A stretch of 17,392 nucleotides of DNA from Anaerolineae bacterium (GCA_016929205.1 JAFGJF010000483.1:1-17392), one strand, 5' to 3'. Counted from the first letter of the stretch, positions 1-7,451 are shown. Notes: generated by a model from the letters alone, not told the origin. Numbers and translations: made by a program.

Positions 1-461
1 AGAGCGTTATGGAGAATGGCGCTATTGCCGGTTATCCGATCAACGACGTGTTTGTCGCCGTTACCGACGGCAAAGAGCACCCGGTCGACTCTAAAGACAT
101 TGCTTTCCAGATTGCCGGGCGAGAGGCATTCAAGCAGGCTTTTATGGAGGCCGGCCCCGTGCTGTTGGAGCCAATCTGTGAGGTGACGGTCACCGTGCCC
201 GAAGAATATATGGGCGATGTATTGAGCGATATGAATACGCGGCGCGGCCGTGTGATGGGGATGGATCAGCAGCATGGTCGCAGTGTCGTCAAGGCGCAGG
301 TACCTTTGGCCGAGATGCAGCGCTACTCGACCGAATTGCGTGCATTGACCCAAGGTCGTGGTCTGTACACAATGAATATCGCATTTTACGAGAATGTACC
401 CAGCCATTTGACTCAAGATCTCATCGTCGCAGCCAAAAAAGAAGCCCAAGAGTCGAACTAG
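1..461 (+). CDS. Elongation factor G paralogue, C-terminal part (5' truncated)
   Basis: Partial gene cut by the window edge; the reading frame enters at base 3 and ends with TAG. About 152 residues are visible, covering part of domain IV and all of domain V of EF-G, the GTPase that drives ribosomal translocation. Seen: the MENG..AGYPI stretch, the VDSKDIAFQIAGREAFKQA segment, LLEPI, the RRGRVMGM turn and the LTQGRG motif near the end. The wording of the VDSK segment and the EMQRYSTELR stretch resembles the second EF-G type (EF-G-II/FusA2-like) found beside the canonical factor in many bacteria, rather than housekeeping EF-G, which usually reads EMFGYAT here. The class is an inference because the GTPase domain is not visible. 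The response-regulator gene starts 45 nt downstream with no terminator between, so the two may be co-transcribed. Confidence 0.88.
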   Translation, partial: SVMENGAIAGYPINDVFVAVTDGKEHPVDSKDIAFQIAGREAFKQAFMEAGPVLLEPICEVTVTVPEEYMGDVLSDMNTRRGRVMGMDQQHGRSVVKAQVPLAEMQRYSTELRALTQGRGLYTMNIAFYENVPSHLTQDLIVAAKKEAQESN

Positions 462-506
462 ATGCAGTAAGCGTATCGTCAGTTTTGCTAGGGGAGGGAA
501 CGGGAA

Positions 507-911
507 ATGAGTGAAAAGGCCCGTATTATCGTGGTCGATGATGAAGTAGGCATGTGCGAGTTTTTGCGCTACCTTTTGGAGGGTGAAGGGTATCAGGTTG
601 ACTATGCTCACAGCGGTATCGACGCGCTGGAAAAACTCAAAGCCAAGCTTGATTCCGAACCATTTCATCTCGTGCTAGCCGATATCCGGATGCCCGGCAT
701 GGACGGCCTGGAATTGCTTCGTAAGGTCAAAGAGATCGATCCCGGCATTGTGTTTGTAGTGATGACAGGTTTTGCTTCCCTGGAAACGGCAATCAAGGTG
801 ATCAAGTACGATGGGTACGATTATTTGGTCAAGCCTTTTGATGATACAGACAAAATTCTGGCTGTGATTGAAAAGGGACTTGCCGATCAAAAAGAGACGA
901 TCGGTTCGTGA
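507..911 (+). CDS. Stand-alone response-regulator receiver protein (CheY-like)
   Basis: A 134-residue single receiver domain with no output domain. It would take a phosphoryl group from a histidine kinase and signal by protein contact. The acidic pair is D11-D12, the phospho-acceptor is D59 in ADIRMPGMDG, the switch Thr is T87 in MTGFAS and the conserved Lys is K109 in LVKPF. The text resembles receiver domains of NtrC-type regulators, but the gene stops right after helix 5. The usual GAYDYL before KPF reads DGYDYL here. The ATG is preceded by a purine-rich Shine-Dalgarno (GGGGAGGGA, 491-499). It faces a histidine-kinase operon on the other strand and ends before the shared terminator. A partnership with that kinase is possible but not shown, since kinases of that class normally pair with NarL-type regulators. 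Confidence 0.93.
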   Translation: MSEKARIIVVDDEVGMCEFLRYLLEGEGYQVDYAHSGIDALEKLKAKLDSEPFHLVLADIRMPGMDGLELLRKVKEIDPGIVFVVMTGFASLETAIKVIKYDGYDYLVKPFDDTDKILAVIEKGLADQKETIGS

Positions 912-1046
912 ATCGTCTCAAGGAGCAGAGTATAGACCCTTGGCATCAAAGGGCGCGATTGCCATGTGGCTATTCTATCTCCAAATAGGCCCACTTTTGA
1001 CCATACAGTTTCCCCTTGCGTTGTTTGGACGTACGCGTAGCGGCAA

Positions 1047-1087
1047 ACAAAAGCGAACGCCACCATATTGGTGACGTTCGCTTTTGT
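1047..1087. terminator. Bidirectional intrinsic terminator between convergent genes
   Basis: Long hairpin: AAAAGCGAACG (1049-1059) pairs with CGTTCGCTTTT (1075-1085), one C/A mismatch follows (1060/1074), then CACC (1061-1064) pairs with GGTG (1070-1073) around a 5-nt ATATT loop. Two more pairs (1047-1048 with 1086-1087) extend the base. A-rich and T-rich flanks make it usable on both strands, as expected between the receiver gene and the TPR gene, which converge here. The remaining 912-1046 stretch shows no convincing gene. Confidence 0.85.
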
Positions 1088-1106
1088 GCGACTGAAAGAT
1101 ATGGTA

Positions 1107-1724
1107 CTAGCTCGCCAGCATTCTCAGAGGGATGGCAAAGAGCTTGCGCAAGAATTTCTGCCAGCCAGAAGGAGCAGGATTGCACGCCAACGCTGCGTCA
1201 TATGCGGCCAATGCCTGTAGAAAACGAAACTGGCTCAAGCGGACCATACTCAACACCTTTAGGGTCATGGCCCGGCGTTCATTGTCACCCACCAGGTGAA
1301 AACGATCTGCGGACAATTGTAGATTCGCTGCAGCCGTTTTCAAGTCGCCCTTGGCACGAAACAAACTGCCCAAGTTTCCCAAGGTCTGCGCTTCGCCGTT
1401 ATAGTCTTGCAGCTTGGTAAACAGGTTGTATGCCTCATCGAGCGATTGTTCGGCTTCTTGCCAGCGCTGCATAACCGTGTATACCACGCCAATGTCATTT
1501 GCAACTTCTGCAGTAAGGTTTTCGTCATGTTCTGCCAGATGATGCGCGTGCACGGCGATTAAGTGCGACAGTGCATCTTGATATTCGCCTTGTCGGTAAC
1601 AAAGACGCCCCTGTTCTAAACGGGCCAGCATTTCTTCGCCATCCTGCTCGACATTCTTTGGATCAAGATTTTCTGGATCAAGTTCCTTTGGATCAAGGTC
1701 GGGGGTGGGTGTCTGCTCTTGCAT
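1107..1724 (-). CDS. Tetratricopeptide-repeat protein, third gene of signalling operon
   Basis: A 205-residue soluble helical-repeat protein, presumably a protein-binding scaffold; its partner is unknown. After an acidic, proline-rich N-terminus, about four TPR-like helix pairs can be read at roughly 34-66, 73-105, 113-146 and 153-182, with typical small and aromatic positions (GRLCYRQGEYQDAL, GNLGSLFRAKGDLKTA). The C-terminus (WQKFLRKLFAIPLRML) is basic and amphipathic and could touch a membrane or partner. The N-terminus holds three five-residue repeats (LDPKE, LDPEN, LDPKN; residues 10-24). The start codon lies 3 nt past the stop of the upstream kinase gene, and its AGGAG Shine-Dalgarno overlaps that stop, so translation is probably coupled and the protein probably serves the same signalling unit. 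No enzymatic motif is present. Confidence 0.85.
   Translation of the reverse strand: MQEQTPTPDLDPKELDPENLDPKNVEQDGEEMLARLEQGRLCYRQGEYQDALSHLIAVHAHHLAEHDENLTAEVANDIGVVYTVMQRWQEAEQSLDEAYNLFTKLQDYNGEAQTLGNLGSLFRAKGDLKTAAANLQLSADRFHLVGDNERRAMTLKVLSMVRLSQFRFLQALAAYDAALACNPAPSGWQKFLRKLFAIPLRMLAS
1653..1697 (-). repeat. Three 15-bp in-frame tandem repeats in the TPR gene
   Basis: Read on the minus strand, three units start with CTTGATCCA and encode LDPKE, LDPEN and LDPKN. Units differ at a few bases near their 3' ends. They form a short acidic, proline-containing linker ahead of the TPR domain. Copy number could vary by slippage. Confidence 0.8.
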
Positions 1725-1727
1725 CTT

Positions 1728-3395
1728 TTACTCCTTTGTCTCCGGCAACACGATACAAAGTCGAATCAAGGTCCCGGGCTTACCACGGCGCGGGCCGGAT
1801 TGCATCGTGAGAACACCGCCGAGAAGTTCGGCGCGTTCTCTCATATTCAACAGACCGAAACTCCCAAGTTGATCGTATTCGGCTTGTATGGATTGCACAT
1901 CGAACCCGGTGCCGTCGTCTTCAACGGTAACGACGAGTGTGTTCTGTTGTTCTTCCAGGTGAATCCATACGTTTTTGGCGTGAGCATGTTTTTCGATATT
2001 GTTCACGGCCTCTTGAATGATTGAGAAAATGGCTCCTGCTACATGGACGTCCAAGTCGCGGACGAAACGATGGGCATCTAAATGCGGCGTAAACTTGCAA
2101 CTGCGCTCAAGCCGCTCGACATAACTCTCTAGTGCAGGAACCAACCCCTGTGTTTCCAGGATAATGGGACGCAGTTCAAAAAGAACCAGTCGCGTTTCTT
2201 GCATCGCCCGGCTGGTTAGCGTTTTCAGCTCTTCTAACTCGGTCCAGACTTGGTCAGGCTCGAGTCTGAGGAGTTGTTCCAGGTGATTCAATCCCATCGA
2301 CAGCGCAGATAACAACTGTGCAGGGCCATCGTGCAGATCGCGAGCCAATTGGTGCCGCACGTTTTCTTGTATTTGAATGATGCGTTCGTGCTCGGCACGC
2401 AGGCTGTTATACAGTCGAGTGTTATCCAGGGCAATGGCTGTCTGTGTTGCCAGTGTAATTAGGATGCTCAGATCTTCCTGGCTGAATTCAGGATAGGTCG
2501 TCTTGTTTGCGACCAAGAGAACGCCGGTTGCTTGCCCCTTGATCTGTAGTGGCGCGCAGATCAAGGATTTTGTTGGCTGCTCACGACATCCATCAACGCG
2601 CGGATCGAAACGGGTATCTGATGAGACGTCGTTTACCAGCACGGGTTTGCCATGCCGGGCCACCCATCCAGTGAGGCCTTGATCCAGCGAGATGCGGTCC
2701 GACAGCGGCGTTCCTTTGAAAGAGATTTCGGGGACAAGTTCTTGTTTATCTTGATCGAGGAGCAAAAGTGCAGCATATTGGGCCTCAATGAGCACAATCA
2801 CCAATTGGACGGTGTCCTGCAATAGGCCGCTGGTGTCAAACGTGGCGTTGATCATTTGCCCCAGTTGATAAAATAGACCAAGCTGGCTCAGTCGCTGTCG
2901 AGTTATTGCGGCTCTCTCTAGGTTTTCGGCGACAGCGCAAATAGCGCACGCCATTTTAGCCAGGGCAAGTTGCTCTAGGGAATCGAATCGATGATCTGTC
3001 TGGAAAACCAGGCTGACAAAGCCCAAAAGGCGCTCGCGGCTGATCAGCGGCAGGACGAATAGCGTACCCGCTCCATCCGGCAAAATGTGCCGGCTCGCCG
3101 GTGCCAAATTGGGGAACTGCATCACCCAGTTGCGAACGCGTGCCCTTTCGCGAAATACCGTTTGAAGACGAACAATTTCTTGTTGAGCTGCATCTTGTAT
3201 CTTGCCTTGCTGGACGTTTTTGGTGAACAACGAGATATACGAGAGTGCGCCTCCAGAGGCATGAAAGGCATTGACGAGATGCGATAGTGCTTCGGGGAGC
3301 ATCCCATCCAGCGTCTGGTAAGAAAGAAGATGGGTGAGTGTATCTACGAAAAACAAGTCGCGCTTTTCTGTGTTCAAAGGCGCGTCAGAGATCAT
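1728..3395 (-). CDS. Cytoplasmic GAF-domain sensor histidine kinase, NarX/DegS (HisKA_3) class
   Basis: A 555-residue kinase without membrane segments, so it likely senses a cytoplasmic signal. Residues ~15-165 look like a degenerate GAF domain. A clear GAF domain spans ~180-325 (TGWVARHGKPVLVNDV, then CAPLQIKGQATGVLLVANK). The dimerization/phospho-acceptor region has H355 in RDLHDGPAQLL, the hallmark of the HisKA_3 class. The ATPase domain shows an N-box (QEAVNNIEKHA, 461-471), DDGTGFD (493-499) and a glycine-rich G2 segment (511-527). The class normally phosphorylates NarL-type regulators, and none is encoded in the window. The start ATG has GGAG 7 nt upstream (3403-3406 on the plus strand), 16 nt after the XRE gene. 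The downstream TPR gene follows by 3 nt. The operon XRE-kinase-TPR is thus tightly packed. Confidence 0.93.
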   Translation of the reverse strand: MISDAPLNTEKRDLFFVDTLTHLLSYQTLDGMLPEALSHLVNAFHASGGALSYISLFTKNVQQGKIQDAAQQEIVRLQTVFRERARVRNWVMQFPNLAPASRHILPDGAGTLFVLPLISRERLLGFVSLVFQTDHRFDSLEQLALAKMACAICAVAENLERAAITRQRLSQLGLFYQLGQMINATFDTSGLLQDTVQLVIVLIEAQYAALLLLDQDKQELVPEISFKGTPLSDRISLDQGLTGWVARHGKPVLVNDVSSDTRFDPRVDGCREQPTKSLICAPLQIKGQATGVLLVANKTTYPEFSQEDLSILITLATQTAIALDNTRLYNSLRAEHERIIQIQENVRHQLARDLHDGPAQLLSALSMGLNHLEQLLRLEPDQVWTELEELKTLTSRAMQETRLVLFELRPIILETQGLVPALESYVERLERSCKFTPHLDAHRFVRDLDVHVAGAIFSIIQEAVNNIEKHAHAKNVWIHLEEQQNTLVVTVEDDGTGFDVQSIQAEYDQLGSFGLLNMRERAELLGGVLTMQSGPRRGKPGTLIRLCIVLPETKE

Positions 3396-3411
3396 GGCTT
3401 GACTCCATGCA

Positions 3412-4092
3412 TCAATACGTGATTTCCAGCAACCCTGACGCGATCTGGCGCAGGGCTTCTGCCGGCATATGGCTCAAGTTCATTGCCACCTGCAGATACG
3501 GCATATTGATCGGTTTGAGGACAAATTCTCGCACTTCTTGGGGCAGGTGTGCAAGGTGCTGCAAGTCGCGCGCAGCGCGTTCCGCTGGTGTAAGTGGAAT
3601 GATGTCTTTTTGGATAAAGTCCTCCAACGAGATATTTAGGTGTTCTGCCAGGGCTCGCAGTGCGGTTAATGTGATCTGCTCTTCACCCAATTCGGCGCGT
3701 GCCAGATACTCGGGTGTATGCCCCGATACTGCGGCGACATCATCGAGCGTATGTCCTAATTCCAGACGTGCTTGACGAAGGATAACGCCGATCATCTTGC
3801 GTCGAACCGTCATCACATTGTCAAACGGCAAGGTCTCGTCTTGGGTTTCCTCATCAGGTAAAGGTTGTTCGCCCAATACATACTCTAGCGGCGTGTCTAA
3901 TAAATAAGCTAGCACTTCGATTTGGGGGAGAGTCAGTTCTACCTCACCCTCCTCCGCTTGCGAAATGAACTCGGGTGCACAGGATAGGGCTTCGGCACAC
4001 GCTTGCAAGCTTTTTCCGGCGCGCGTGCGAGCGTTGCGCAATGCCACGCCGGTGATCTTGGTTTGAATGAGGGCTGCTTTCTGGGAAACCAT
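3412..4092 (-). CDS. XRE-family regulator with two tandem helix-turn-helix domains
   Basis: A 226-residue probable DNA-binding protein. Two Cro/CI-type HTH units are internal copies: about 15-74 (GVALRNARTRAGKSLQACAE...) and about 102-162 (GVILRQARLELGHTLDDVAA...), each ending in a helix followed by LEYVL or LEDFI. A spacer of acidic residues (79-87) links them. The C-terminal ~60 residues contain a helical segment of unknown role. A near-perfect Shine-Dalgarno (AAGGAGGA) lies 5 nt before the ATG. It is the first gene of the XRE-kinase-TPR operon and may regulate its own promoter or the divergent ssnA promoter, which starts about 100 nt away; that is inference. Two HTH domains in one chain would allow one monomer to cover a repeated operator. 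Confidence 0.9.
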   Translation of the reverse strand: MVSQKAALIQTKITGVALRNARTRAGKSLQACAEALSCAPEFISQAEEGEVELTLPQIEVLAYLLDTPLEYVLGEQPLPDEETQDETLPFDNVMTVRRKMIGVILRQARLELGHTLDDVAAVSGHTPEYLARAELGEEQITLTALRALAEHLNISLEDFIQKDIIPLTPAERAARDLQHLAHLPQEVREFVLKPINMPYLQVAMNLSHMPAEALRQIASGLLEITY

Positions 4093-4130
4093 TCATTCCT
4101 CCTTGGACGATCCAATGCAGTGTACTTTTT

Positions 4131-4159
4131 ATTATAGCACAATCTTGGGGTGTATACAA
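4131..4159 (-). promoter_or_regulatory. Sigma70-type promoter for the XRE-kinase-TPR operon
   Basis: On the minus strand a perfect TATAAT (4131-4136) is preceded by TGC, giving an extended -10 (TGnTATAAT). A weak -35, TTGTAT (4154-4159), sits 17 nt away. Predicted start near 4124, leaving a short leader before the XRE ATG. Confidence 0.75.
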
Positions 4160-4183
4160 AGGATGCTTGCATAGTTGCGGAAA

Positions 4184-4212
4184 TTGAGTCCCTGCTTTTT
4201 CTATGCTATACT
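4184..4212 (+). promoter_or_regulatory. Sigma70-type promoter for ssnA and the PreA-like gene
   Basis: TTGAGT (4184-4189), a 17-nt spacer and TATACT (4207-4212) preceded by TGC (extended -10). It is divergent to the XRE promoter, with about 50 nt between the two -10 boxes. Predicted start near 4219, giving a leader of about 98 nt that contains the inverted repeat at 4252-4272. Confidence 0.75.
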
Positions 4213-4251
4213 GTGCAAACGGAATGACATGACCTGGTGTAGATGGTGGGT

Positions 4252-4272
4252 TGATTGTATTTGCTACAATCA
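4252..4272. promoter_or_regulatory. 21-bp inverted repeat in the ssnA leader, operator candidate
   Basis: TGATTGTA (4252-4259) and TACAATCA (4265-4272) are exact reverse complements around TTTGC. The repeat lies downstream of the predicted transcription start and 45 nt before the ssnA ATG. It could be an operator (roadblock type) or an RNA hairpin. No T-tract follows, so it is not a terminator. The regulator is unknown; the neighbouring XRE protein is one candidate. Confidence 0.5.
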
Positions 4273-4316
4273 CCGGCAAGGATGGTCGGCGACGTCAATG
4301 CAACGGGAGGCGAGTT

Positions 4317-5648
4317 ATGTTGATTACCAATGGAACATTGCTCACGATGGATCCACGTTCTCCCTTGATTCGGTCCGGCACAATATGGGTGGAGCAAGGA
4401 CGGATTGTCGACATTGGTCCGGTTGATCGGATCATCACTGGACAGCGTGGACAGACTGTCATTGATGCCGCTGGCAAGCTGGTTATGCCGGGCTTGATTT
4501 GCGCGCATACTCACTTTTATGGTGCGTTTGCTCGTGGTATGTCGATCCCGGGTGCGCCGCCGGTCGATTTTGTACACATTTTGGAGCGACTTTGGTGGCG
4601 GCTTGACAAGGCACTGGACCAGGAGAGTGTGGCGCTCAGCGCGCTGGTTTGTCTGGCGGATGCGATTAAGCATGGTACGACGACCTTGATCGACCATCAC
4701 GCTTCCCCCAACTTTATCGATGGATCGTTGGACGTCATCGCCCAAGTGGTGCGGCAGGCTGGTTTGCGTGCCAGTTTGTGTTACGAAGTGACAGATCGTG
4801 ATGGCACGGAGCGCGCCCGCGCTGGCATACGCGAAAACGAACGATTCGCGAGGGAGGTAGGAAAATCCACGGATGACCGCATTGCCGCATTGTTCGGCTT
4901 GCATGCCTCGATGACGTTATCGGATGCGACGCTACAGACTTGCGCCGGGTTGGCGGCCGACTTGGGGGTAGGTTGTCACATTCACGTTGCAGAGGGTGAC
5001 GCTGATGTGCAGGATAGCCTGACCAAATACGGCCGTCGTGTCGTTGAGCGGCTGCACAAGGCGAGCATCCTGGGTGAGAAAACGATTGCTGCGCATTGTG
5101 TCCACGTTGATGAACGAGAAAAAACGATCTTGAAGCAAACGGAAACAAACGTTGTTCACAACCCGCGATCCAATATGAACAATGCTGTTGGTATAACCGA
5201 CGTACCGGGTATGCTCGAACGCGGTATTGTGCTGGGATTGGGTAACGACGGGTTTTCCAACAACATGTTTGTCGAAATGAGTGTCGCCTATCTCGTGCAC
5301 AAACTGAACACAGGCGACCCGCGTGCTATGCCTGCCGATCAGGTTGTGCAGATCGCATTTGCTCACAATGCCCAGATAGCTGCGCGTTGCGGCTTACCTC
5401 GGGATCTGGGCATATTGAAGATAGGCGCACCGGCGGATATCATCATCGTTGACTATGATCCGACAACGCCGCTGACAGGCGAAAATGCACCGTGGCACAT
5501 CCTGTTTGGTGTCGATGGCACCGGCGTCGAGACGACGATTGTTGGCGGTCAAGTGGTGATGCGAAACCGGCAGTTGTTGACGCTTGATGAATCCGAGATG
5601 ATGCAGCGCTCACGCCTCGCTGCGCAAAAGATGTGGGAAAGGAGCTAA
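4317..5648 (+). CDS. ssnA: SsnA-type metal-dependent aminohydrolase
   Basis: A 443-residue amidohydrolase-superfamily enzyme of the chlorohydrolase/cytosine-deaminase branch. It most resembles SsnA, a putative aminohydrolase of purine/urate-catabolism and selenium-linked clusters; its exact substrate is not settled. Metal and catalytic positions are visible: H64 and H66 (AHTHF), H223 and E226 (HIHVAE), H260 (AHCVH) and D311 (GNDG). SsnA-like signatures include LWWRLDKALD and IDHHASPNFIDGSL. The chosen ATG has GGGAGG 6 nt upstream (4305-4310) and matches the family N-terminus; an upstream TTG at 4251 would add 22 unlikely residues. The next gene starts 1 nt after its stop, so it is co-expressed with a PreA-like oxidoreductase. 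This parallels the ygfK-ssnA neighbourhood of E. coli, where YgfK also carries oxidoreductase domains. Confidence 0.87.
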   Translation: MLITNGTLLTMDPRSPLIRSGTIWVEQGRIVDIGPVDRIITGQRGQTVIDAAGKLVMPGLICAHTHFYGAFARGMSIPGAPPVDFVHILERLWWRLDKALDQESVALSALVCLADAIKHGTTTLIDHHASPNFIDGSLDVIAQVVRQAGLRASLCYEVTDRDGTERARAGIRENERFAREVGKSTDDRIAALFGLHASMTLSDATLQTCAGLAADLGVGCHIHVAEGDADVQDSLTKYGRRVVERLHKASILGEKTIAAHCVHVDEREKTILKQTETNVVHNPRSNMNNAVGITDVPGMLERGIVLGLGNDGFSNNMFVEMSVAYLVHKLNTGDPRAMPADQVVQIAFAHNAQIAARCGLPRDLGILKIGAPADIIIVDYDPTTPLTGENAPWHILFGVDGTGVETTIVGGQVVMRNRQLLTLDESEMMQRSRLAAQKMWERS

Positions 5649-5649
5649 C

Positions 5650-6738
5650 ATGTCCAATTTGCAGGTCAAGTTTTGCGGACTGGAGTTTGAACATCCCGTT
5701 TTGCCTGCCGCGGGGCCGCCCGGTTGGAATGGCGAAGCACTAAGGCGGTGCGCTGAAGGCGGGGCAGGCGGTTTGGTGTCCAAGACAATTTCTGTAGACG
5801 GCGCGCGCGTGCCAACGCCCAATATGGCCTCTGTGCGTGGCGCCTTCTTGAACACCGAGTTGTGGTCCGAAATACCGCCCCGGCAGTGGGTTCTGCGGGA
5901 GTGTGTGATCGCCCGAGCGACTGGCTTGCCGTTCATCGTCAGCCTTGGCTATAGCGCCAAGGATATCGCCGCACTCGCGCCAATGTTCAGACCATTTGCC
6001 GATGCTTTTGAGCTTTCGACACATTATATCGGCGACGATGCCGGCCCGATGGTGGACGCGATTCAAGCGGCCAAATCTGCCGTCGACGTGCCGGTGTTCG
6101 TCAAGCTCAGTCCCTTTCGGGATGTGACAAGCGCGGCGCAAGCTGCCCAGAAAGCGGGCGCCGATGGCATTGTCGCAATCAATTCGTTCGGTCCGACGAT
6201 GGCGATCGACGTTGAAACGGGTGCGCCGGTGATGGGCGGCCAAAGCGGTTATGGCTGGATGAGTGGCCCGGCAATCCGTCCCCTGGCCGTCCGCTGCATT
6301 TTCGATATTGCGTGTGCGGTTGATTTGCCGATTATGGGCGTGGGAGGCGTGAGCCACGGCGTAGATGCGATCGAACTCATTATGGCGGGGGCGAGTGTGG
6401 TCCAGGTTTGCACGGCGGGTATTCTCAGAGGCGCTTCTGTCTATGGCAAGATCGCGTCTGAAATGGACAATTGGCTGGATGCTCACGGGTATGATGGTGT
6501 GAATGATATCCGGGGTTTGGCGGTGGCACACAAGCAGGCACATCGAGTGCGTCACGAACACGTTCCGCCCAATTACGATAGCGCCAAGTGCAATGGCTGC
6601 ACGCGGTGTGTGCAGAGCTGCGTCTACCAAGCGATTCATATGCAAGACGACAAGGCCGTGCTGGTGCAAGATCGATGCTATGGCTGTGGTCTTTGTGCAA
6701 CACGGTGCCCGACCCGGGCGTTGACTATGGTTTACTAA
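5650..6738 (+). CDS. PreA-like dihydropyrimidine/dihydroorotate dehydrogenase-family Fe-S oxidoreductase
   Basis: A 362-residue fusion of an FMN-type TIM barrel (1-300) with a two-cluster ferredoxin tail. The tail has CNGCTRCVQSC (C314, C317, C320, C324) and CYGCGLCATRCP (C343, C346, C349, C353), each suited to a [4Fe-4S] cluster. Barrel features seen are VKLSPF (151-156), AGADGIVAINS (169-179), GWMSGPAIRPLA (202-213) and MGVGGVSHGVDA (229-240). This layout is that of PreA, the catalytic subunit of NAD-dependent dihydropyrimidine dehydrogenase. The usual N-x-S-C-P-N/H substrate loop is replaced by LSTHYIGDD (122-130), so the canonical pyrimidine reaction is doubtful. No PreT partner is in the window. 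An AAAGGAG site ends 5 nt before the ATG, and the ssnA stop is 1 nt upstream. It probably acts with SsnA on a ring compound; the substrate is unknown. Confidence 0.85.
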   Translation: MSNLQVKFCGLEFEHPVLPAAGPPGWNGEALRRCAEGGAGGLVSKTISVDGARVPTPNMASVRGAFLNTELWSEIPPRQWVLRECVIARATGLPFIVSLGYSAKDIAALAPMFRPFADAFELSTHYIGDDAGPMVDAIQAAKSAVDVPVFVKLSPFRDVTSAAQAAQKAGADGIVAINSFGPTMAIDVETGAPVMGGQSGYGWMSGPAIRPLAVRCIFDIACAVDLPIMGVGGVSHGVDAIELIMAGASVVQVCTAGILRGASVYGKIASEMDNWLDAHGYDGVNDIRGLAVAHKQAHRVRHEHVPPNYDSAKCNGCTRCVQSCVYQAIHMQDDKAVLVQDRCYGCGLCATRCPTRALTMVY

Positions 6739-6773
6739 AAACGCCAGCGCGTGCAACTTGGGCGCTGGCGTTT
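6739..6773. terminator. Bidirectional terminator between the PreA-like gene and rplT
   Basis: AAACGCCAGCGC (6739-6750) pairs fully with GCGCTGGCGTTT (6762-6773) around an 11-nt loop. T-tracts are modest on both sides. It starts immediately after the PreA-like stop codon and serves the two converging units. Confidence 0.85.
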
Positions 6774-6804
6774 GTTGGTCATCGGCGTACAGACCGAAAC
6801 GGGC

Positions 6805-7161
6805 TCAGGCTTGAATGGCCTGTTTCGCTGTTTCCACCAACTGGCCAAAGGCTGTTGGATCGTTTACAGCCAGCTCGGCCATCAGTTTACGGTTCACTTG
6901 AACGTTTGCTGTTTTCAGGCCATGCATCAGGCTGCTATAGGAAAGGCCATGCTGGCGAGAAGCCGCGTTGATGCGCGTAATCCACAGCCGGCGTATGTCG
7001 CGCTTGCGGTTGCGGCGATCGCGATACTGGTATACGCCAGCCTTCATCATTGCTTGGTTGGCAGCAGAAAACAAACGATGGCGTCCGCTGTGTTGTCCCC
7101 TTGTCGCCTTGAGCACTTTTTTGTGTCGCCGGCGAATGTTGGGACCTCCCTTTACTCTCAT
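6805..7161 (-). CDS. rplT: Large-subunit ribosomal protein bL20
   Basis: 118 residues, the normal length for bL20, an early-assembly protein that binds 23S rRNA. The N-terminus ([18 protein letters not shown]), the [16 protein letters not shown] stretch, [19 protein letters not shown] and [11 protein letters not shown] are diagnostic. GGGG ends 7 nt before the ATG. It is the last gene of infC-rpmI-rplT, 71 nt after rpmI, and ends before a terminator. In other bacteria bL20 represses this operon through leader RNA; the structured region ahead of rpmI is a candidate site here. Confidence 0.98.
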   Translation of the reverse strand: MRVKGGPNIRRRHKKVLKATRGQHSGRHRLFSAANQAMMKAGVYQYRDRRNRKRDIRRLWITRINAASRQHGLSYSSLMHGLKTANVQVNRKLMAELAVNDPTAFGQLVETAKQAIQA

Positions 7162-7232
7162 TTTTATTCCCCTTTCATCTTTCTATTGTCCACAAAGGGA
7201 GAGGAAATTTGCCCCTTGCTAACAAAAAACAA

Positions 7233-7451
7233 CTACTTTGTTAAATATGGTGCGAGCTTTTTGAGCCGTTTGACCTCGCCGCGAACGGTGACCTCGGCCA
7301 TTGTGCCGAATGCGCGTTTACGTCGCTTCGAACGATGACGACGCAGGTGACCTGCGCCTTGCTTTCCTCCACCTCGGGTGCGCATCAACTTGCCACTGCC
7401 GCTGTACTTGAATCGTTTAGCTGCACCTTTATATGTCTTGATTTTTGGCAT
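7233..7451 (-). CDS. rpmI: Large-subunit ribosomal protein bL35
   Basis: 72 residues, very basic. MPKIKTYKGAAKRFKYSGSGK and HLRRHRSKRRKR are typical of bL35. The true ATG is at 7451 (minus strand), with GAGGAG 6 nt upstream; longer readings of the frame lack support and would start inside the leader. It lies between infC (251 nt away) and rplT (71 nt away). The long gap to infC carries its own promoter and several hairpins. The C-terminus (VKRLKKLAPYLTK) is intact. Confidence 0.97.
   Translation of the reverse strand: MPKIKTYKGAAKRFKYSGSGKLMRTRGGGKQGAGHLRRHRSKRRKRAFGTMAEVTVRGEVKRLKKLAPYLTK

Noticed and set aside
1016..1420. 134-codon open frame on the plus strand
   Set aside because: It runs through the terminator and antisense to the TPR gene; no protein signature.
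4251..4316. N-terminal extension of ssnA from a TTG
   Set aside because: It would cover the inverted repeat and leader; the ATG at 4317 has a good GGGAGG site and fits the family start.
5740..6756. 338-codon open frame on the minus strand
   Set aside because: It lies antisense to the PreA-like gene, has no family motifs and is His/Arg-rich, as expected for a shadow frame.
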